DNA from: Ursus arctos
Lineage: Eukaryota > Chordata > Mammalia > Carnivora > Ursidae
Direction of reading: 5' to 3'
Assembly (NCBI RefSeq): GCF_023065955.2
Contig: NW_026622786.1
Coordinates: 47,726,938-47,790,937 of the forward strand
Length of the DNA stretch: 64,000 nucleotides
Both the position numbers and the translations under genes were made by a program. Every line of letters starts with the position of its first letter. The first letter of the stretch is position 1. Of this stretch, positions 33,263 through 46,165 are shown in pieces. The notes under the pieces are model-generated. The model did no database searches. It saw nothing but the letters and a program-made list of their open reading frames with translations, and had not been told where the DNA came from.

Positions 33263-33278
33263 CCAGGCTTCTATTCTT

Positions 33279-33472
33279 TTTTTTTTTTAAAGATTTTATT
33301 TATTCGACAGAGATAGAGACAGCCAGCAAGAGAGGGAACACAAGCAGGGGGGGTGGGAGAGGAAGAAGCAGGCTCATAGCAGAGAAGCCTGATGTGGGGC
33401 TCGATCCCAGAACGCCGGGATCACGCCCTGAGCCGAAAGCAGACGCTTAACCGCTGTGCCACCCAGGCGCCC
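33279..33472 (-). mobile_element. carnivore tRNA-Lys SINE, young type
   Basis: An antisense copy with a T-run, AAAGATTTTATTTATTCGAC and a head ending GCCACCCAGGCGCCCC. The duplication CCAGGCTTCTATTCTT/CCAGGCTTCCATTCTT (one mismatch) lies at 33263-33278 and 33473-33488. Confidence 0.95.
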
Positions 33473-33488
33473 CCAGGCTTCCATTCTT

Positions 33489-34959
33489 AACAACCCTCGA
33501 TATTAATTCTTCATATGCCACCTCTCTTAAGTGTTCTTAATCCGAGTTACTCAACTGCCTGGTGTTTTTCCCACCCAAGTACTTTACCGGACAATCAAAC
33601 AACATACTCCAACGTATGAAAATTTCCCCAAATCAAACTCATTCTCTTTCTTATTTTTCTTCATTCTGGTCCTTTTACCTGCATCCCTCGCTAAACTGTC
33701 ATATCATCATCTACCTAATAGTCACAGAAGCACGGTTAGATCCTCTGTCTCACTCATTCCTCATGGTTAATGCCACAGTGTCCTATTAATATTACCACCT
33801 ACATTTCCCTCACCTTTCACTGTCAAGTCTCTGTCACAGACCAGAATCTTCTCTCTGATGACACCATTGAGCTACTCCACCTTCTGCCTCCCAGTCTCTG
33901 GATGACATTCGTCCTTTTAGCTGCGGGTATTTATCCATTCTCTAGTTCAGGTCTATTTGATGAGGTTTTATGGCAGAACTGCTTGGGTGATAACACTATC
34001 AACCTTACTACCCAGCCCTCTCCTTCCCAGGGAGCACATGGTCCTCTAGGGGGCAGTGTTGTGAGAAGAGTTTCAAGTACAGCTTCATGCTCTATCAAAA
34101 TGACTGCCTGCCCCTTTGCCACATTTAGCCCTGGAGTTGAGCCTTCCCCTCAGCTTACACTTATGAGTTGTTTCTGCCAAGGATCCTGGTAATTCTCATG
34201 CATTCATACTCCTGGAGAGTCTACTCCCCCCCCCCCCCCCCCGTCTATGAGCCATCCTTTCTCCCTCCCACCCCCTCACTGGGTCTATCAGCTGTATCTG
34301 TAATGAACTCTAATTGTGGATGAGTTTATGGGCTTTCTTATGGGGCTCCCGAGACCCAGACAAATCAGGGAATGTGGCTGGACATCTGTTTGTGTCCCTT
34401 AGCATGCTATCACAGTTAAGGAGACAGCCTGCCCAGAGCAGTTGGAGGACTTCCAGCAGGGTGTTTCCTAATTCCACTTGCTGGCACACCGGGGAGATAC
34501 CTCCAGTCCAGCCCAGACACACACTGTTACACACAATTTCCCTAAAGCTCTGGGATCACACAAAGGAAGTTAATTGAGAAATCTGATTTCACAGGTCATA
34601 TTTTACTCATCTTTAGTGTGTGGTCCCAGCCTGCTTCTACATGTCAGAGGTCTTCTCCCCGCCCTGCCTAACACCCCACGATTCTGCAGTAGCTTCAAGC
34701 ATATTAAACCTCATTAAAATTCAGGCCCAAGACTAAAAAAAAACCCAGAGAGAAACAGGAATTCCTTCTCCAGTTGTTCTGAGGAATGCCTTAACTAACT
34801 AAGGAACACCTGAAATACTTGCCCTCTTGAGGGGATAAAGGGCCCACAGAGATGTACACTAATCCGAAGGACAACGATATTAGAATACAGAACAACACAA
34901 AAAAAGCCTAACATCTGTCCAAGACATCAACACACGTGCAACTGAAACACAGTTTCCTT
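33489..34959. other. unassigned DNA, pyrimidine-rich on plus strand
   Basis: A 140-codon plus frame (33770-34192) and nearby frames arise from low-stop pyrimidine-rich sequence; no domain was recognised. Parts near 33640-33920 might be old L2, but I could not align them. A C17 run lies at 34226-34242. Confidence 0.4.
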
Positions 34960-35400
34960 TCCAAAAGTGCCCAGTGGCTGTTGGATAAAGTCCAAACTCC
35001 TGAGCAAGGCAGGAAAGACCTTCTCTGACTGGCAATAACCAGATGTTCTAGTCTCATATTCTGCCTCCCCACCTGACCCTCTCCAAGCTGCGGTCGCCTT
35101 ACACTTGGTCAGGCTAAACCACCTGCCATTCCGCGAGCACGCCATGCTTCCCGACTTGCTGCCTATGTCCGTTCCAGCTTCCACACTTGAGGAGGCCTGC
35201 CACGTTGTCCTTATGATAGGAAAACACATGTCATTTCTTCTTCCCCACTTCTCCTGGCAAAGTTTTCTCTTTGTCTTCTGGGCTTCCACAACCTCTTTAA
35301 GAAATTTCAGGTAGTCTCTATTAAATTACGTCTTAAGTTTTTGGAGGTACTACTAGATTCTATATGGAGCTAAGATCAAAAAATGCTTTCTGAATAAGTG
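34960..35400 (+). mobile_element. L2 LINE 3' region, sense
   Basis: GGATAAAGTCCAAACTCCTG, the CTCTGACTGG and CTCCCCACCTGACC stretches, GAGCACGCCATGC and a terminal CTTTCTGAATAAGTGATTG match the order of L2 3' sequence. Confidence 0.65.
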
Positions 35401-37184
35401 ATTGAATCTTTCTGGGGTTTGCCCCACAAGATTCCAATGTTCCCTTTGATGTTGACGCTCAGGTTCGGAAAGTTACCGATTATTCTGCCCCAACGGTTTG
35501 AGGCTTGACGAGCAGCCCAGCAGAAGTGTGCTTATCCTCGCCCACAGCAGACATCACAAATCAATTAGAACTTTCATTTGCCTGAACTGAGTGTCACAGG
35601 CTGGGTTCTCCGTCTCACTGAGACAGAGGGGGCGGGGCTACAGGATACTGAGTAGGGATCAACACTGTGGCAGGTAGGGGGAGGACACAGGATCAGGGAG
35701 AGGTAGAAATGGAATGTGATACGGGCCTGATTATGTCTCAAAGCTCAAAGATTAAGTCTGCAAGCTCTGAAACATAGACCCATAGAGTTGTTCTGCTATC
35801 AGACAAAATGGCCGGACCTTCATATCCTCACCTTGATTAACCACTGGATGTAGGCTGCCTTGGCCAGGGTATGACCTTGGTTGAAATGATTCTCCACAGC
35901 TGAGGCAGACCCTGAAGCAGCTAGACGCTGGAGGCTGTCTGCTGATTGCTCTCCCAGCAGCTGGGGCCCAAAGTTTTTCCTTGAAGAGTGATCTGAATGG
36001 GGCATCTCATGTCTACCACACCCAGCAGTGACATTGGACTTCTCTGCATGGCACTCTGACTAGATCAACTGGTGAGACCTGGCAGGCAAGATGACATTAG
36101 TATGCTGTCCCCACACTCACAATTGTAGACCCCAATCTCTGAGGTATTCTCCTGTTTGAACTTTCAAAAATGTATCCCTTTTCCAGAGTTTCTGAACTAG
36201 GGACAAAACGACTGTATTTAAAATTCAAAAGTGCTGTTCACATTGAAACAGCTACTATGCCAATAAAACTGCGCTTTCAGCAGTTTTAAAATTTTTAATT
36301 AAGTCTTTTCCATCAGGCGGGAACTGAGACAGCTCCTTCTTTCCTCTCTATCCAGGAGATTTCAGGAGAAATTAACCTTCCTTTTCTAATGTGAGTTCTA
36401 CTGGCCCTCTCCTGGTTCCCTACCTCTCCCTCCTCACCTGTTCCCCTCTCCCCTCCCCTGCCTTGCCTTCTCTCAGGCCCTATGGCTTCTTTCCCTCTCC
36501 CTCTGATTTCTCCTCTTTCTCTTCTCCTCTCTCCCTCTGAAGTTTTGGTCACAATTAATCAAACTTGACCACTGTGGGGCTGAGGTCCTGATCCATATCT
36601 TTGTCTTAGAAAATATTCTGCAAAAATAGTCTCAGATTAAATTTTTACAAGGGAAGTTTGGAGGAAAAGAAAATAGTGAAAGCCTGATTTTTATCCTTCA
36701 TTTTATTTGGATTTTAGACTAGAAAATATATTCTACAGTCTGAAATACCCCAAGCACGTCAAATAGCTGTAGGTACGAAGGGATATGTTATAACCTGTCC
36801 TTGACAAACGATAACCAGTTCCATCCTGGTCAGTGATGAGTTTCCATTAATGGGCTTCCTTATCCCTCTAAAGGGAGTTTGGCAGTTTGGTGAGTGCGTT
36901 TATCTGACCAAGCGCAGATGTGTGTAACCTAATAGTGCTTTGCTGTAGTTGTCACAGTGAACTCCCAGTTTAAATGTCACTATCCACTGAAATGGACTTG
37001 AAAACACTTGTAGTGCTGAATCACACTTTAAAAATTTCTGGGTTTGTGGTTGCATTTAACTATGATTCATCAGTTACTGGGCCATTTGTTCTTGCTCCAT
37101 GATAGATGGAGGGTTGGTGACGGGGGGGGGGGATACAATCCAGCCTTCTGTTTATTCTTATTTGTATGAAATACTACATTTTAG
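35401..37184. other. unique DNA with CT-rich tract
   Basis: A strongly pyrimidine-rich stretch spans 36330-36545 and creates an open 79-codon minus frame of low complexity. The rest (35590-36060 is GC-richer) was not assigned to any family. A G11 run lies near 37121-37131. Confidence 0.4.
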
Positions 37185-37197
37185 AAGTGTTTAGTTT

Positions 37198-37391
37198 AGG
37201 GGCACCTGGGTGCCTCAGTCGTTAAGCGTCTGCCTTAGGCTCAGGGCGTGATCCCGGCGTTCTGGGATCGAGCCCCACATCAGGCTCCCCGCTATGAGTC
37301 TGCTTCTTCCTCTCCCACTCCCCCTGCTTGTGTTCCCTCTCTTGCTGGCTGTCTCTCCCTGTCAAATAAATAAATAAAATCTTTTTTAAAA
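37198..37391 (+). mobile_element. carnivore tRNA-Lys SINE, young type
   Basis: A full-length young-type copy. The perfect 13-bp duplication AAGTGTTTAGTTT lies at 37185-37197 and 37392-37404. Confidence 0.95.
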
Positions 37392-37404
37392 AAGTGTTTA
37401 GTTT

Positions 37405-37829
37405 TATTACACAATATTGCCTTTAAGAATTTTCTTATAGCATCAAGTAGTAATATTTTTGGCATGAGTAAATTACGTGTGCCTGGGTAAATGATTAAAT
37501 ATGCACATTTTCCCAAGTACCTGACCTTCTAAGAGGGCAGGTCCCACAGAAAGCATTTGGGTTTTGCTTATCAGAGATGAAAGATAAAATGAAAATGGAA
37601 GAAAAAATGAGAAGGGAATAAATAGTTTTACATAACAAATAACTTGGGGTACAAGGGTGGGAATAAAAGGGTCTAGGATCTGGCAGAGAGAGAAAAAGAG
37701 TGCAGAGAGCAGATGAAGTTTGAACAGCTACTATTAGTGGTGGAACTTTGACAAGACGGAGGCGTCTACAAAGGATTTTTCAGACTGTCTGCTGTGATGG
37801 GCTATAGGTTATCCGCCTTGGGTAGTAAA
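37405..37829. other. unique AT-rich DNA
   Basis: Nothing was recognised. Confidence 0.4.
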
Positions 37830-38480
37830 GAATATTTCAGGCCATAAAAACTCAGTAGCTTAAAGTGGGGGATCAGCAAACCATTTTTGGCCAAGGAGCC
37901 AAACCCAACCTGCCACTTTTTTTAACAGCCAGGGAGTTAAGAATGGTTTTTATATATTTAAATAGTTGAGAAAAAAAATCAAAATGAGAATAATATCTTG
38001 TGCATTGATAATTTTGTGAATTTCAAATTTTGGTGTCCATGAATAGTTTTATTAGAACACAGCCACACTCATTTATGAACTGTCTATGGTTGCTATAGAC
38101 ACCCAGATCACATGGCCCACGACACCTAAAATACTTATTATCTGGTCTTTTAAAGAAAAAGTTTGCCAACCACTGCCTTAAAACAACTGTTTATTCCTAA
38201 GGATCTGCAGACAAACTGCAGCAGCTCTACTGATGTAGGATGGGCTCAATTGGGCCGCCCTGCTTCCTTAATGAAGGCCTGTTGGTTGGCTCAAGTGGCT
38301 CTGCTGCACATACGTTCATTCTAGGGCCCAGGTGAAAGGGGAAGAAGCCACCTGGGAGAATGACAACAGATGGGCAAGAAGTCAAGTGGAAATGCCATAT
38401 GGCCAAGCACAAAGTCAGAGTAAGGAAATACACTCTACCCACGATGAGCCATGCTACAGGAAATGAAGAATAGAGGCCAA
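37830..38480 (-). mobile_element. MLT1-like LTR, antisense, with hAT insertion
   Basis: CCATAAAAACTCAGTAGCTT before the insert and CCTTAAAACAACTGTTTATT after it rebuild the antisense MLT1 signature. A diverged LTR body continues to about 38480. Confidence 0.6.
37866..38175. mobile_element. hAT-type non-autonomous DNA transposon
   Basis: The ends GGGGATCAGCAAAC and GTTTGCCAACCACTG are imperfect inverted repeats. The interior includes a segment resembling AATAGTTTTATTAGAACACA. An 8-bp duplication is suggested by GCTTAAAG/CCTTAAAA at the two sides. I recognise the family type but not the exact name. Confidence 0.65.
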
Positions 38481-39559
38481 TAATTCAAACTCCCACAACC
38501 ACTCTTCCTCTGGGACTCTAAAAAGTCTAATCCAATCACGGCATCAGGCTCAAAGTTGAGGTTCTTATGATCTATGTCAGGTCCAAGTGCAATTTCTCTT
38601 AATCCAGAGACCTATGGACTTAAAAAAACAGTAACCCCTCCGTATCCTCCCCTAGTCCCCACGCAATGTACCCAATATACAAATAGTGAAACAGGGACAG
38701 GCTAATCACATGGCAGCCATGGTTCCAATAGCAGTCCTGAAAATCCAACTGATGAAAGGCAGCCAGCTCACCCCACTTTGGGGTAGGGAATACCTGTTGG
38801 TCGGGTACTGCTTCTGAGCCACTTGATGCTTCAGAGCACAGGTCCAGTTTATTACCCACAGACTTCGGCTGCATCTTCGGTGAGCTACATCACTATCCAT
38901 CGTTCTCACTGTCCACTTCTGACGAAGACTTTGGAAAACATGCTCCTTTTTGATTACTGAACAGTCTTCTCAGCCAGCTTCTTGCTTGTAGAAATGTGAG
39001 GGTCTACAGTCCTTGTCAAGCCGCTAACAGTCTCAGTTTCTTTTTTGCTCAGACTGGTTCTGTCTTCAGAACTTTATGGGTTCTCTATATATTTGATGCA
39101 AGTCAACTCCATTTGTCAAAGCCACACTTACAATTCCTTTTTAGACCTGCCTCTCTATTTAATCAGATTCTTTGGGTCCATCAGGCTTCTATGGGACTCG
39201 AGTTTATGCTTTCTAGAAGGTCTTCACAAAGGTTTGACTCCGCTTCCTCAGTTCAGCCTATGTCACCAGGTAATACGTAATGTTCACGTATTTGATTTAA
39301 TCTTTGCCTTGGAACTCAATCTTAATTTGAGGATCTTCTGCTGACTCTAGAAATTGGAAATAAGAAAACAATTTATTTTTCAAATAACAATATATTTACA
39401 CTCTACACTAAAATTTTTTTATTAAAAATCAGATCAATATGTTTTTATTATGAATGTAGTATATACTTATAAAATGGTTTAAACTAATATTGAAGCTATA
39501 AGAACTAGAAAGTTAAGGTTTGGTTGCAATGGAATAGAACTTACAAACAGACTCTAATA
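38481..39559. other. unassigned DNA, possibly MaLR internal sequence
   Basis: GC-moderate DNA next to an antisense MLT1 LTR contains several overlapping open frames (84 and 94 codons) with no known domain. Its position would fit the internal part of a MaLR element, but I see no decisive motif. Confidence 0.3.
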
Positions 39560-39953
39560 TATATGGGGGATCATATATCATACAAATATAAACACAAATG
39601 AGTTGAGAAAGAAAGAAAAATTCAGTAGTGATGCTGAGACAATTGGCCATCCAGATGGAAGAAAGTTAGAACATTATCTTGTACTTATCTAAAAGTAAAT
39701 TTTATATTGAGTTTAAAGCTAAATATAAAAAACAAAGCTTTAAAACATTTAGAAAAAGATGTAGATGTATTTGTTAATTTTTTAAACAAGACACAAAAGC
39801 ATAAAAGAGGAAAGAATAAATTTAAGTACATTAAGATTAACTTCTGTATGTCAAGAGACATAAACAAAATGAAAATACAAGTCACAACTGGGAGATCATG
39901 TTTGCAATGCAAATTACTACCAAAGGATTATTATCTAGACTATATAAAGAACA

Positions 39954-40195
39954 GGGGCGCCTGGATGGCCCAGTCAGTTAAGTGTCCAGCTCTTGGCTTC
40001 AGCTCAGGTCGTCATCTTATGGGTAGTGGGAATGACCCCCTATCTGACTCCACGCTCAGAGAAGAGTTTGCCCGAAGATTCTCTCCCTCTGCCCCTCCCG
40101 CCCACCCTCTTTCTCTCTCCCCATCTCCCTCACCTTCTCCCTCTCCCTCTTTGTCTCTCTCTAATATAAATAAATAAATCTTTTTAAAAATAGAA
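39954..40195 (+). mobile_element. carnivore tRNA-Lys SINE nested in L1
   Basis: A head at 39954, a long CT-rich body and a tail to about 40190. The perfect 13-bp duplication TATATAAAGAACA lies at 39941-39953 and 40196-40208. Confidence 0.95.
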
Positions 40196-40557
40196 TATAT
40201 AAAGAACAAATACTACACAAAAGTAAAAGATAACTCAGTAGAAAAGTGAGCAATAGAAACAGAGTTTATGGAAGAAAGCCATTTGAGTGAGCAATAATCA
40301 TGAAAAGATCCTCGATATTACTATTAATTAAGAGAATGCAAATTAAAGCAGTCGTTGGATGCTCCTTGGCCATTATCAAACTGCAAAAATTTTAAAAGCT
40401 GATAATCTTAGGAGTTGACTAAAATGGGAGAATAGCAAAACACAGTGACTTGATGTTTAAATTAAGTTGCAGATTTATTCACTAAGACTCAGCAGTTCCA
40501 CATGTAGGTATATGCCCTAGATAGACCCTCATAAGTTGGCACGAGGAGACATACGTA

Positions 40558-40976
40558 AGGATTTTGTGGCAGAAAGTGATAGCACTTCACCAAACCTATA
40601 CCCTCCTTTTCCTGGGCCTACAGTTAGACTACGTCTCCTCACCTCCTTATCATTAGTTGTGGCCCTGCAACTGAATTCTAATAATAGGTGAGCAGAATTA
40701 ATGTGCAACACATCCAGACCTGCCTCATAAAAAACAGCCACACATAATCATCACGCTTATTCTTCTTCCACTGGCTTGAAGCAAACAAACAGAGACATTG
40801 AAAGCCATACGATGAAAATAGTAGAGTCTTAAGATGGAAAAACCTGGGCCCTCCTACTTGGAGGAAAGCCTTCACCAATCATGAATGTGCATTTTGGTCT
40901 GTATGTGAGCAAGGAATAAAGTCCTATCACGTTTGAGCCATTGGGGGATTTGTAAACAGAGTACCTAATGTTACGT
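40558..40976 (+). mobile_element. MaLR/MLT-like LTR nested in L1
   Basis: It interrupts the L1 between its GGAGACATAC and ATGCTTATTGCAGC parts. The end region GCAAGGAATAAAGTCCTATC...TTGAGCCATTGG...CAACTAATAT matches the AATAAA/CCACTG/CTAATAC layout of MaLR-type LTRs. Family not confirmed. Confidence 0.5.
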
Positions 40977-41180
40977 CAACTAATATAAATGCTTATTGCA
41001 GCATTGTTAATAATAAACATTGGAAAAGCTCATCAGTAGGGGATTTAGTAAATTGTAGGATGTTCATGGGATGTAATACTATTCTAGAGTTAAAATTAAT
41101 GTATTTGATCTATGTGTGTCAATATAGTTAGGCCTTGAAAATGTTAGAATTAATTCTAAAATAAATACATACAGTTTTAG

Positions 41181-44149
41181 ATCTTATATGCACATTTATC
41201 AAAACATAAGGTATGTTTGGGAAGCCATGTAATCTCTCAGTCTGAGTTCCTGCCTCTATGTTGTTTTTATCAAACCTGAGAGATCACTGATGATAACATG
41301 TACTATCATTTTATGTACCAATTAAGTAAAAACACTACCAATTACACTATTAGAAAACACTTTCTTATCACTTTGAAATTCTATTTAATACTTATGGAAA
41401 AAGCTCTCAGACTTAATTATACATAACTTGTATCATTTATTATATTCCTATATAAAAAGGAAAATTGGTTAAAGTCCTTCTAAAATATCTTCACTTTCAG
41501 ATTCCAATTCTCTGGAATCAGTTTTTGATCTGTGTCATTTGACATCCATTTTCCCCTACACGATCACATCATGTGTGCCAGCAAAATTATTGTTGATGCA
41601 GCAGTTCAAGGAAAAAAAAATGCGGAGAGAACTAGAGCCTTTAGTTCTGGGCTTTTAAGAAGGCTTTGCAATCAGGTAGAACTAGTTTGCTTTAGAAACC
41701 CACTTAAGAAGTGTTGTTAAACATTTCTGATACATCCCCTCCTCTATCTGTCCCTCAAAACCAGTTGGTTCAGAGTAAGAGTTTAAAAAGTGTTCTACTA
41801 TCACCTCTGGAATTTTCTTCCATGCTGCTGACACTCGTTCTGTAAATTTTGATTCTGACGATTCTGATGTTTACAAATGCACAGGCAGCAACTATACGTC
41901 ATAACCGCTGTCTGGTTGACAGTAGCATTTCCATGTAGAAATTCCTTAGGAAATGTATACGTGTTTCAGAATCCAAAATCTTGTGGAAAAAATCAACAGA
42001 AAAAAACAGGAAAAATATAATGATTTTCTTGTGAAAATTCAAGCTTAACAATCAATGGGAGACGTTACTAATCAATCGTTCTTGCTTAGAGTTGTTGCCA
42101 TGTTTTATGTGAGTTCCCAGCCCTTTCTGCAGCTCCTAGTGAGCCGTTCTTGCCAATAAAATAATTATTAAGAAGCTCGTAAGTGCTGTATATTCACACA
42201 AATTTTATGAGTGGTGTTCCATACATTAACCAATTTGAGTCCTTAAATCAGCAATTTTGACCTCTGAATGTGTGTGGTACTGTTCGTCTTGCTAGGAAAT
42301 CCAAATGTTACGTTATTCTAATACTTCCCAGCAATATTTACTGGCATTTTGTAGTGTCTGGATATTTGCTATCAGTACACTTTGTAAATATTTTAACAAA
42401 AGAAATGCAACAGAAAGAAGATGAGAATATTGTTGCGGAATACTATGGAACGAAATTGGAAATTATCTAAAATACGAATTAGCAAAAGCAACGTTGATTT
42501 CAGCATCACAATCAAGGCAAGCTGGAAAAATAGTTTTACTTTGTTGTTGTTGTTAAAGAGTTTCTATAAAGCAGCATGTACCTTAATAAACTTACAGAAG
42601 TTGAGGTTGCTTTGGACATACTCTTAATTCAATCAAACCGACATCAGTGCAAAATGGAAGAAATGTTTTTAACATCTGGAATATTTGTATGAAACAAAGA
42701 TCAAGATTATCAGATGGGTCAAATAATGTTTTGTAGTTTAAATTTGCATTTTAAGAGTAGTAACTTTTTAAATATTAAATATTTAGCACAATCTTTCTTT
42801 AAGTGACGGTTATTTAACTTCATAAATGTGTCCTATTACGACATCTATATCAGGTAGAGACTTACGAGTTATTACAACATACTGATTCATGATGTTGACC
42901 ATCATTTGCTCATTGTCTTTTAATAGGAAACCTCCGAAATTCTCAGTATAACCCTACCATAGTAAAATGATTCACTATTTATTACTATGGTCACTCATTA
43001 TTATTTAAAACACATAAATAGTGTGTTATGAAAAAGGCAGAATAACATAGTTCAGGGAATTCCTGAAAAGTCCCCTAAAATCTAGTTTTTCTTTTATGAA
43101 TCTCAAGGATGAATACTTATTAGAAATTTGGAAACATTACCCAACAGCAATAATAAGATACTTTTGATTGTAGGATGCATTTCAATTTCAGTGATGTTAA
43201 AATGTGAAAAAATGTGGGTCTTAGAATCAAGGAAATGCAGTATTAAATGAAGACATCATATTAAAAGATAATCTCTCTCGCTATCCTTCTAGGTCTAAAA
43301 TATTCAGTGAGCTTATGGTTTAGAATTTTCTAGGAAGTAGAGCACATTAATAATTGCCCAGAATGTTAATTAGTCATGTCTCTTTTTTCTTCTACTTCCT
43401 CTAGTCTTACCCTAATAGATAGATTTTTGTTTTGTTTTTTGGTTTTTTTAGATTTCAATCATCTGTTCTACTTTAAGTAAACTGTGACCAAATTTTCTAG
43501 TTTTCATAGTGTTCAATGATATTGGTTTGAACTGTTTTATAAGTATATACTGCCTTCATCAGAAAAATAAATTGATCTGATTTTTAATAAAAATATTTTA
43601 CCACAGAATGTAAAGATATTCTGTAGAATGTAAATAATTTCTAAAAATACACCTTTCTCATTTTAATTTTTCCTCAAAACAGCAGATGGTATAAAACCAA
43701 CCACCCAAAAACCATCTTTTTGTCTGCTTACTTTTTTAAATACGATGGTAACATTAGCGCTAAAAGAAGGCCAAGGGATAACAGAGAAAATGCTTAGTTT
43801 ACCTGATAATCACGAAATCTATATTGCCCTTCCCTAAATGTCCTCGATAGTAATATTCTCAGAGAAGAGATTTTTTTCAAGTATTTTCTGAGGGCTGAGC
43901 GATAGTGACCTTTGGGATAACTCCAGGCTGTAATAGTATCGTTCATTCCTTTAGAGTTTTTGTTAGTCCCATTTTACTTTTTTATTGTAATTCCAACCTT
44001 ACGAAGTAGGGAAACATAAACCTACACAGCAGAAGCAAAGTACAAATACACTTAACTAAATAGCCTTTGATAGCTTCATGTCTCTATACTTCATTTTCCA
44101 TTAGGGAACCGAAATCCAAAAATGGCTTTGCTGACCCAAGATTGTTGAT
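41181..44149. other. unique AT-rich DNA, no SINE
   Basis: Three kb without a recognised repeat. Parts such as 42040-42190 and 43330-43390 (with a GTTAATTAGTC homeodomain-type site near 43366) look unlike decayed transposons. No exon was seen; the longest frames are under 70 codons. Confidence 0.45.
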
Positions 44150-44335
44150 TTTAGTAATTGCCGGTCCCAGAATTTTAATCCCAATCCTGTCCTTTGCTCT
44201 CCTTTGCGGTTATAGGACAAGTCACTTAGGCTCAGTTGTCCCTCCTTTAAGAAGGGAGAGAACTACATCTCAGAGGAGTTCCATGAGATTTCCTGGTTGA
44301 TATCTGCAAAGTGCTTTGGCAATTAGCGGGATTGA
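44150..44335 (+). mobile_element. MIR SINE, sense
   Basis: AGGACAAGTCACTTAGGCTC, CAGTTGTCCCTCCTTTAAG and GATATCTGCAAAGTGCTTTG follow the sense MIR core to its 3' part. Confidence 0.65.
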
Positions 44336-46084
44336 CAAATTGACAATTACTATTAAAGAGAGCAGCACAGTTAAGGGGTCTAACTGGAAGACTGGCAGCC
44401 TGCAAAATTTTAGGTTGGTCGTGAGAGTTATTATGAGAGAATGGCTGCTTTCCGAAAATGTATATTTAAATATTAACAACATTTGAAGAGCAAATACTCC
44501 CAGAGATAAACATATGCTTTGAATCCACAATTACTTATGCATCTTCCCTCTGCCTCCTCCATGTCTGTGTTTTTAAAATTCTGTAGGTGAAGGACTGAGG
44601 TTCTGTCTCAAGGTCATTGAAGCGGCTGTGATTTTATTAGTATGCTCACTGAATGTGCTATAGAAATGTAATTTAAGGCATTAATATGTACACACTAAAT
44701 AAAACCACACAGGCTGTGGGAAAGTTATTTATGATGCTGGAATTTTACCAGTTATGGAAATAAATAATATAATGTGTGTGTCTCTGGAAACAATGTAAAC
44801 TCGGCTTACTCAACAGAAGCAGTAAAAGAAATCTAAACAATTCTGTAATTCTATGAGGAGGGTAATTTCACTGATGACAGCTTTCCATAATTTTACTCTT
44901 GTAGATAGCAAATAATTTTCCTTATTCTTTATTTTATTACTATTTTGAATTGCACTCCTTGTTGGAGTTTCACCTTTTACTAATAATTCTTCGGGAAATG
45001 TATTTTCACTGTTTTTCATATGGCAGTTACTGCTGGCAGTACCTAGTTGAAACCAACAGAATTACAACTCTCTTCAATATCCCTACATGACATGAGTAAT
45101 ATTTCAGTTTAATCCAGGGGCGTGAATTGAGCCAGGAACAACCATTTCAATTTCTACTGCCGTTTGTTTAGGCTTACCATGGACTAGCTACCATACCCTC
45201 TCTCGGCGAACCATATTAAATTGCTTACAGAGACCTGCTCAGAAAGCAAAAGGCATGGCTTTACTATTCTCATGACATGCCTTTTGCCTAATAATCACGA
45301 AAGCTATAAAAAGAAATCCACTGCAAATGCCCCCCAAAAGCTCCTTACTGCTGCCCAATAACCAAGTTCCAGCGAGAGAGTTAAACAGCTATTAAGACTA
45401 CTTCACTTTTATATAACATAACGTTTAGGACACTATTCCTTAAGAACCAGTAGATCTCATCTGTAATAATAGACCAGTCCTATACCCCTGTATCCTCGTT
45501 CATAACAATATGACTGTGCTACATACTTACCAAGTAAAATACTGAATGCGCAATGATCCATTTTCTCGATAGTTCTGGAATTAAGGGCATTGGTTTACAA
45601 ATGACTGACTGAGGTGAAAGGAATTGTTTATAGCCAGGGGAGAAAATAGGTTGAGTGCCCAATGCAAAGGTCTTAAGTAAAAGGGGGGATATGTGCTTTA
45701 TAAACCCTATTTATTTCCCCTTAAACTACCTAATGTGCTTGTTTGTATCAAAAACCCACTATTGGTGAGGATATTGTCAATGAACTGAAACAATAGATTT
45801 TGCTGCAACTAACACATAGTAGGAACACAGCAAATGTCGGTCAGGTGAGTGAATTGAAAGCATACGGTTATGACCCATTCCTTTTAGCTGGAGAGAAATA
45901 TGCACCACCACATACAAAGATAATGAAGGAATTTTATAAATTGTCCTGATTTTTAAGAAATTAAGGCTTCAGTGCTTTCTGGTAAATGAACAGAATAGTT
46001 GTTGCATCTACTGCTAAATAAACGTGGCTTGTTTTGGGCAGTGTGATGAGTAAAAAAAAGCATAAGTGAACCCAAAAAGGGGGT
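44336..46084. other. unique DNA, possible conserved non-coding element
   Basis: No SINE or LINE was recognised. A short AACACATAGTAGGAACACAG near 45810 resembles an L2 end. The part 44570-45120 has mixed, motif-rich composition. No exon. Confidence 0.4.
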
Positions 46085-46165
46085 GGCTGGAATTCTAGTC
46101 CCGGCTTTTCCACTAATCAGTTTTGGGCAAAGGACAATAAGACTTCAAAAATCTGTGTACTGGGC
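46085..46165 (+). mobile_element. MIR SINE fragment, sense
   Basis: AATTCTAGTCCCGGCTTTTC, then CACTAATCAGTTTTGGGCAA, is the tRNA-like part of MIR. Confidence 0.6.

Larger units (their letters stand above)
39560..41180 (+). mobile_element. L1 3' half, sense, with nested SINE and LTR
   Basis: Sense L1 landmarks: AAGGATTATTATCTAGACTA (39923 on, the target of the SINE), AGAGAATGCAAATTAAAGCA near 40331, CAGTTCCACATGTAGGTATA near 40493 and TATTGCAGCATTGTTAATAA near 40995. Confidence 0.75.

Noticed and set aside
33770..34192. 140-codon plus-strand frame, the longest in the window
   Set aside because: Arises in pyrimidine-rich DNA with few stops. No domain or codon bias that I can see.
36330..36545. 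CT-rich tract as a promoter or polypyrimidine splice region
   Set aside because: No CpG island, no adjacent exon and no conserved 3' splice context. Low-complexity sequence only.
39707..40177. 156-codon plus-strand frame
   Set aside because: A fusion of L1 3' sequence and the nested SINE. Not a host gene.
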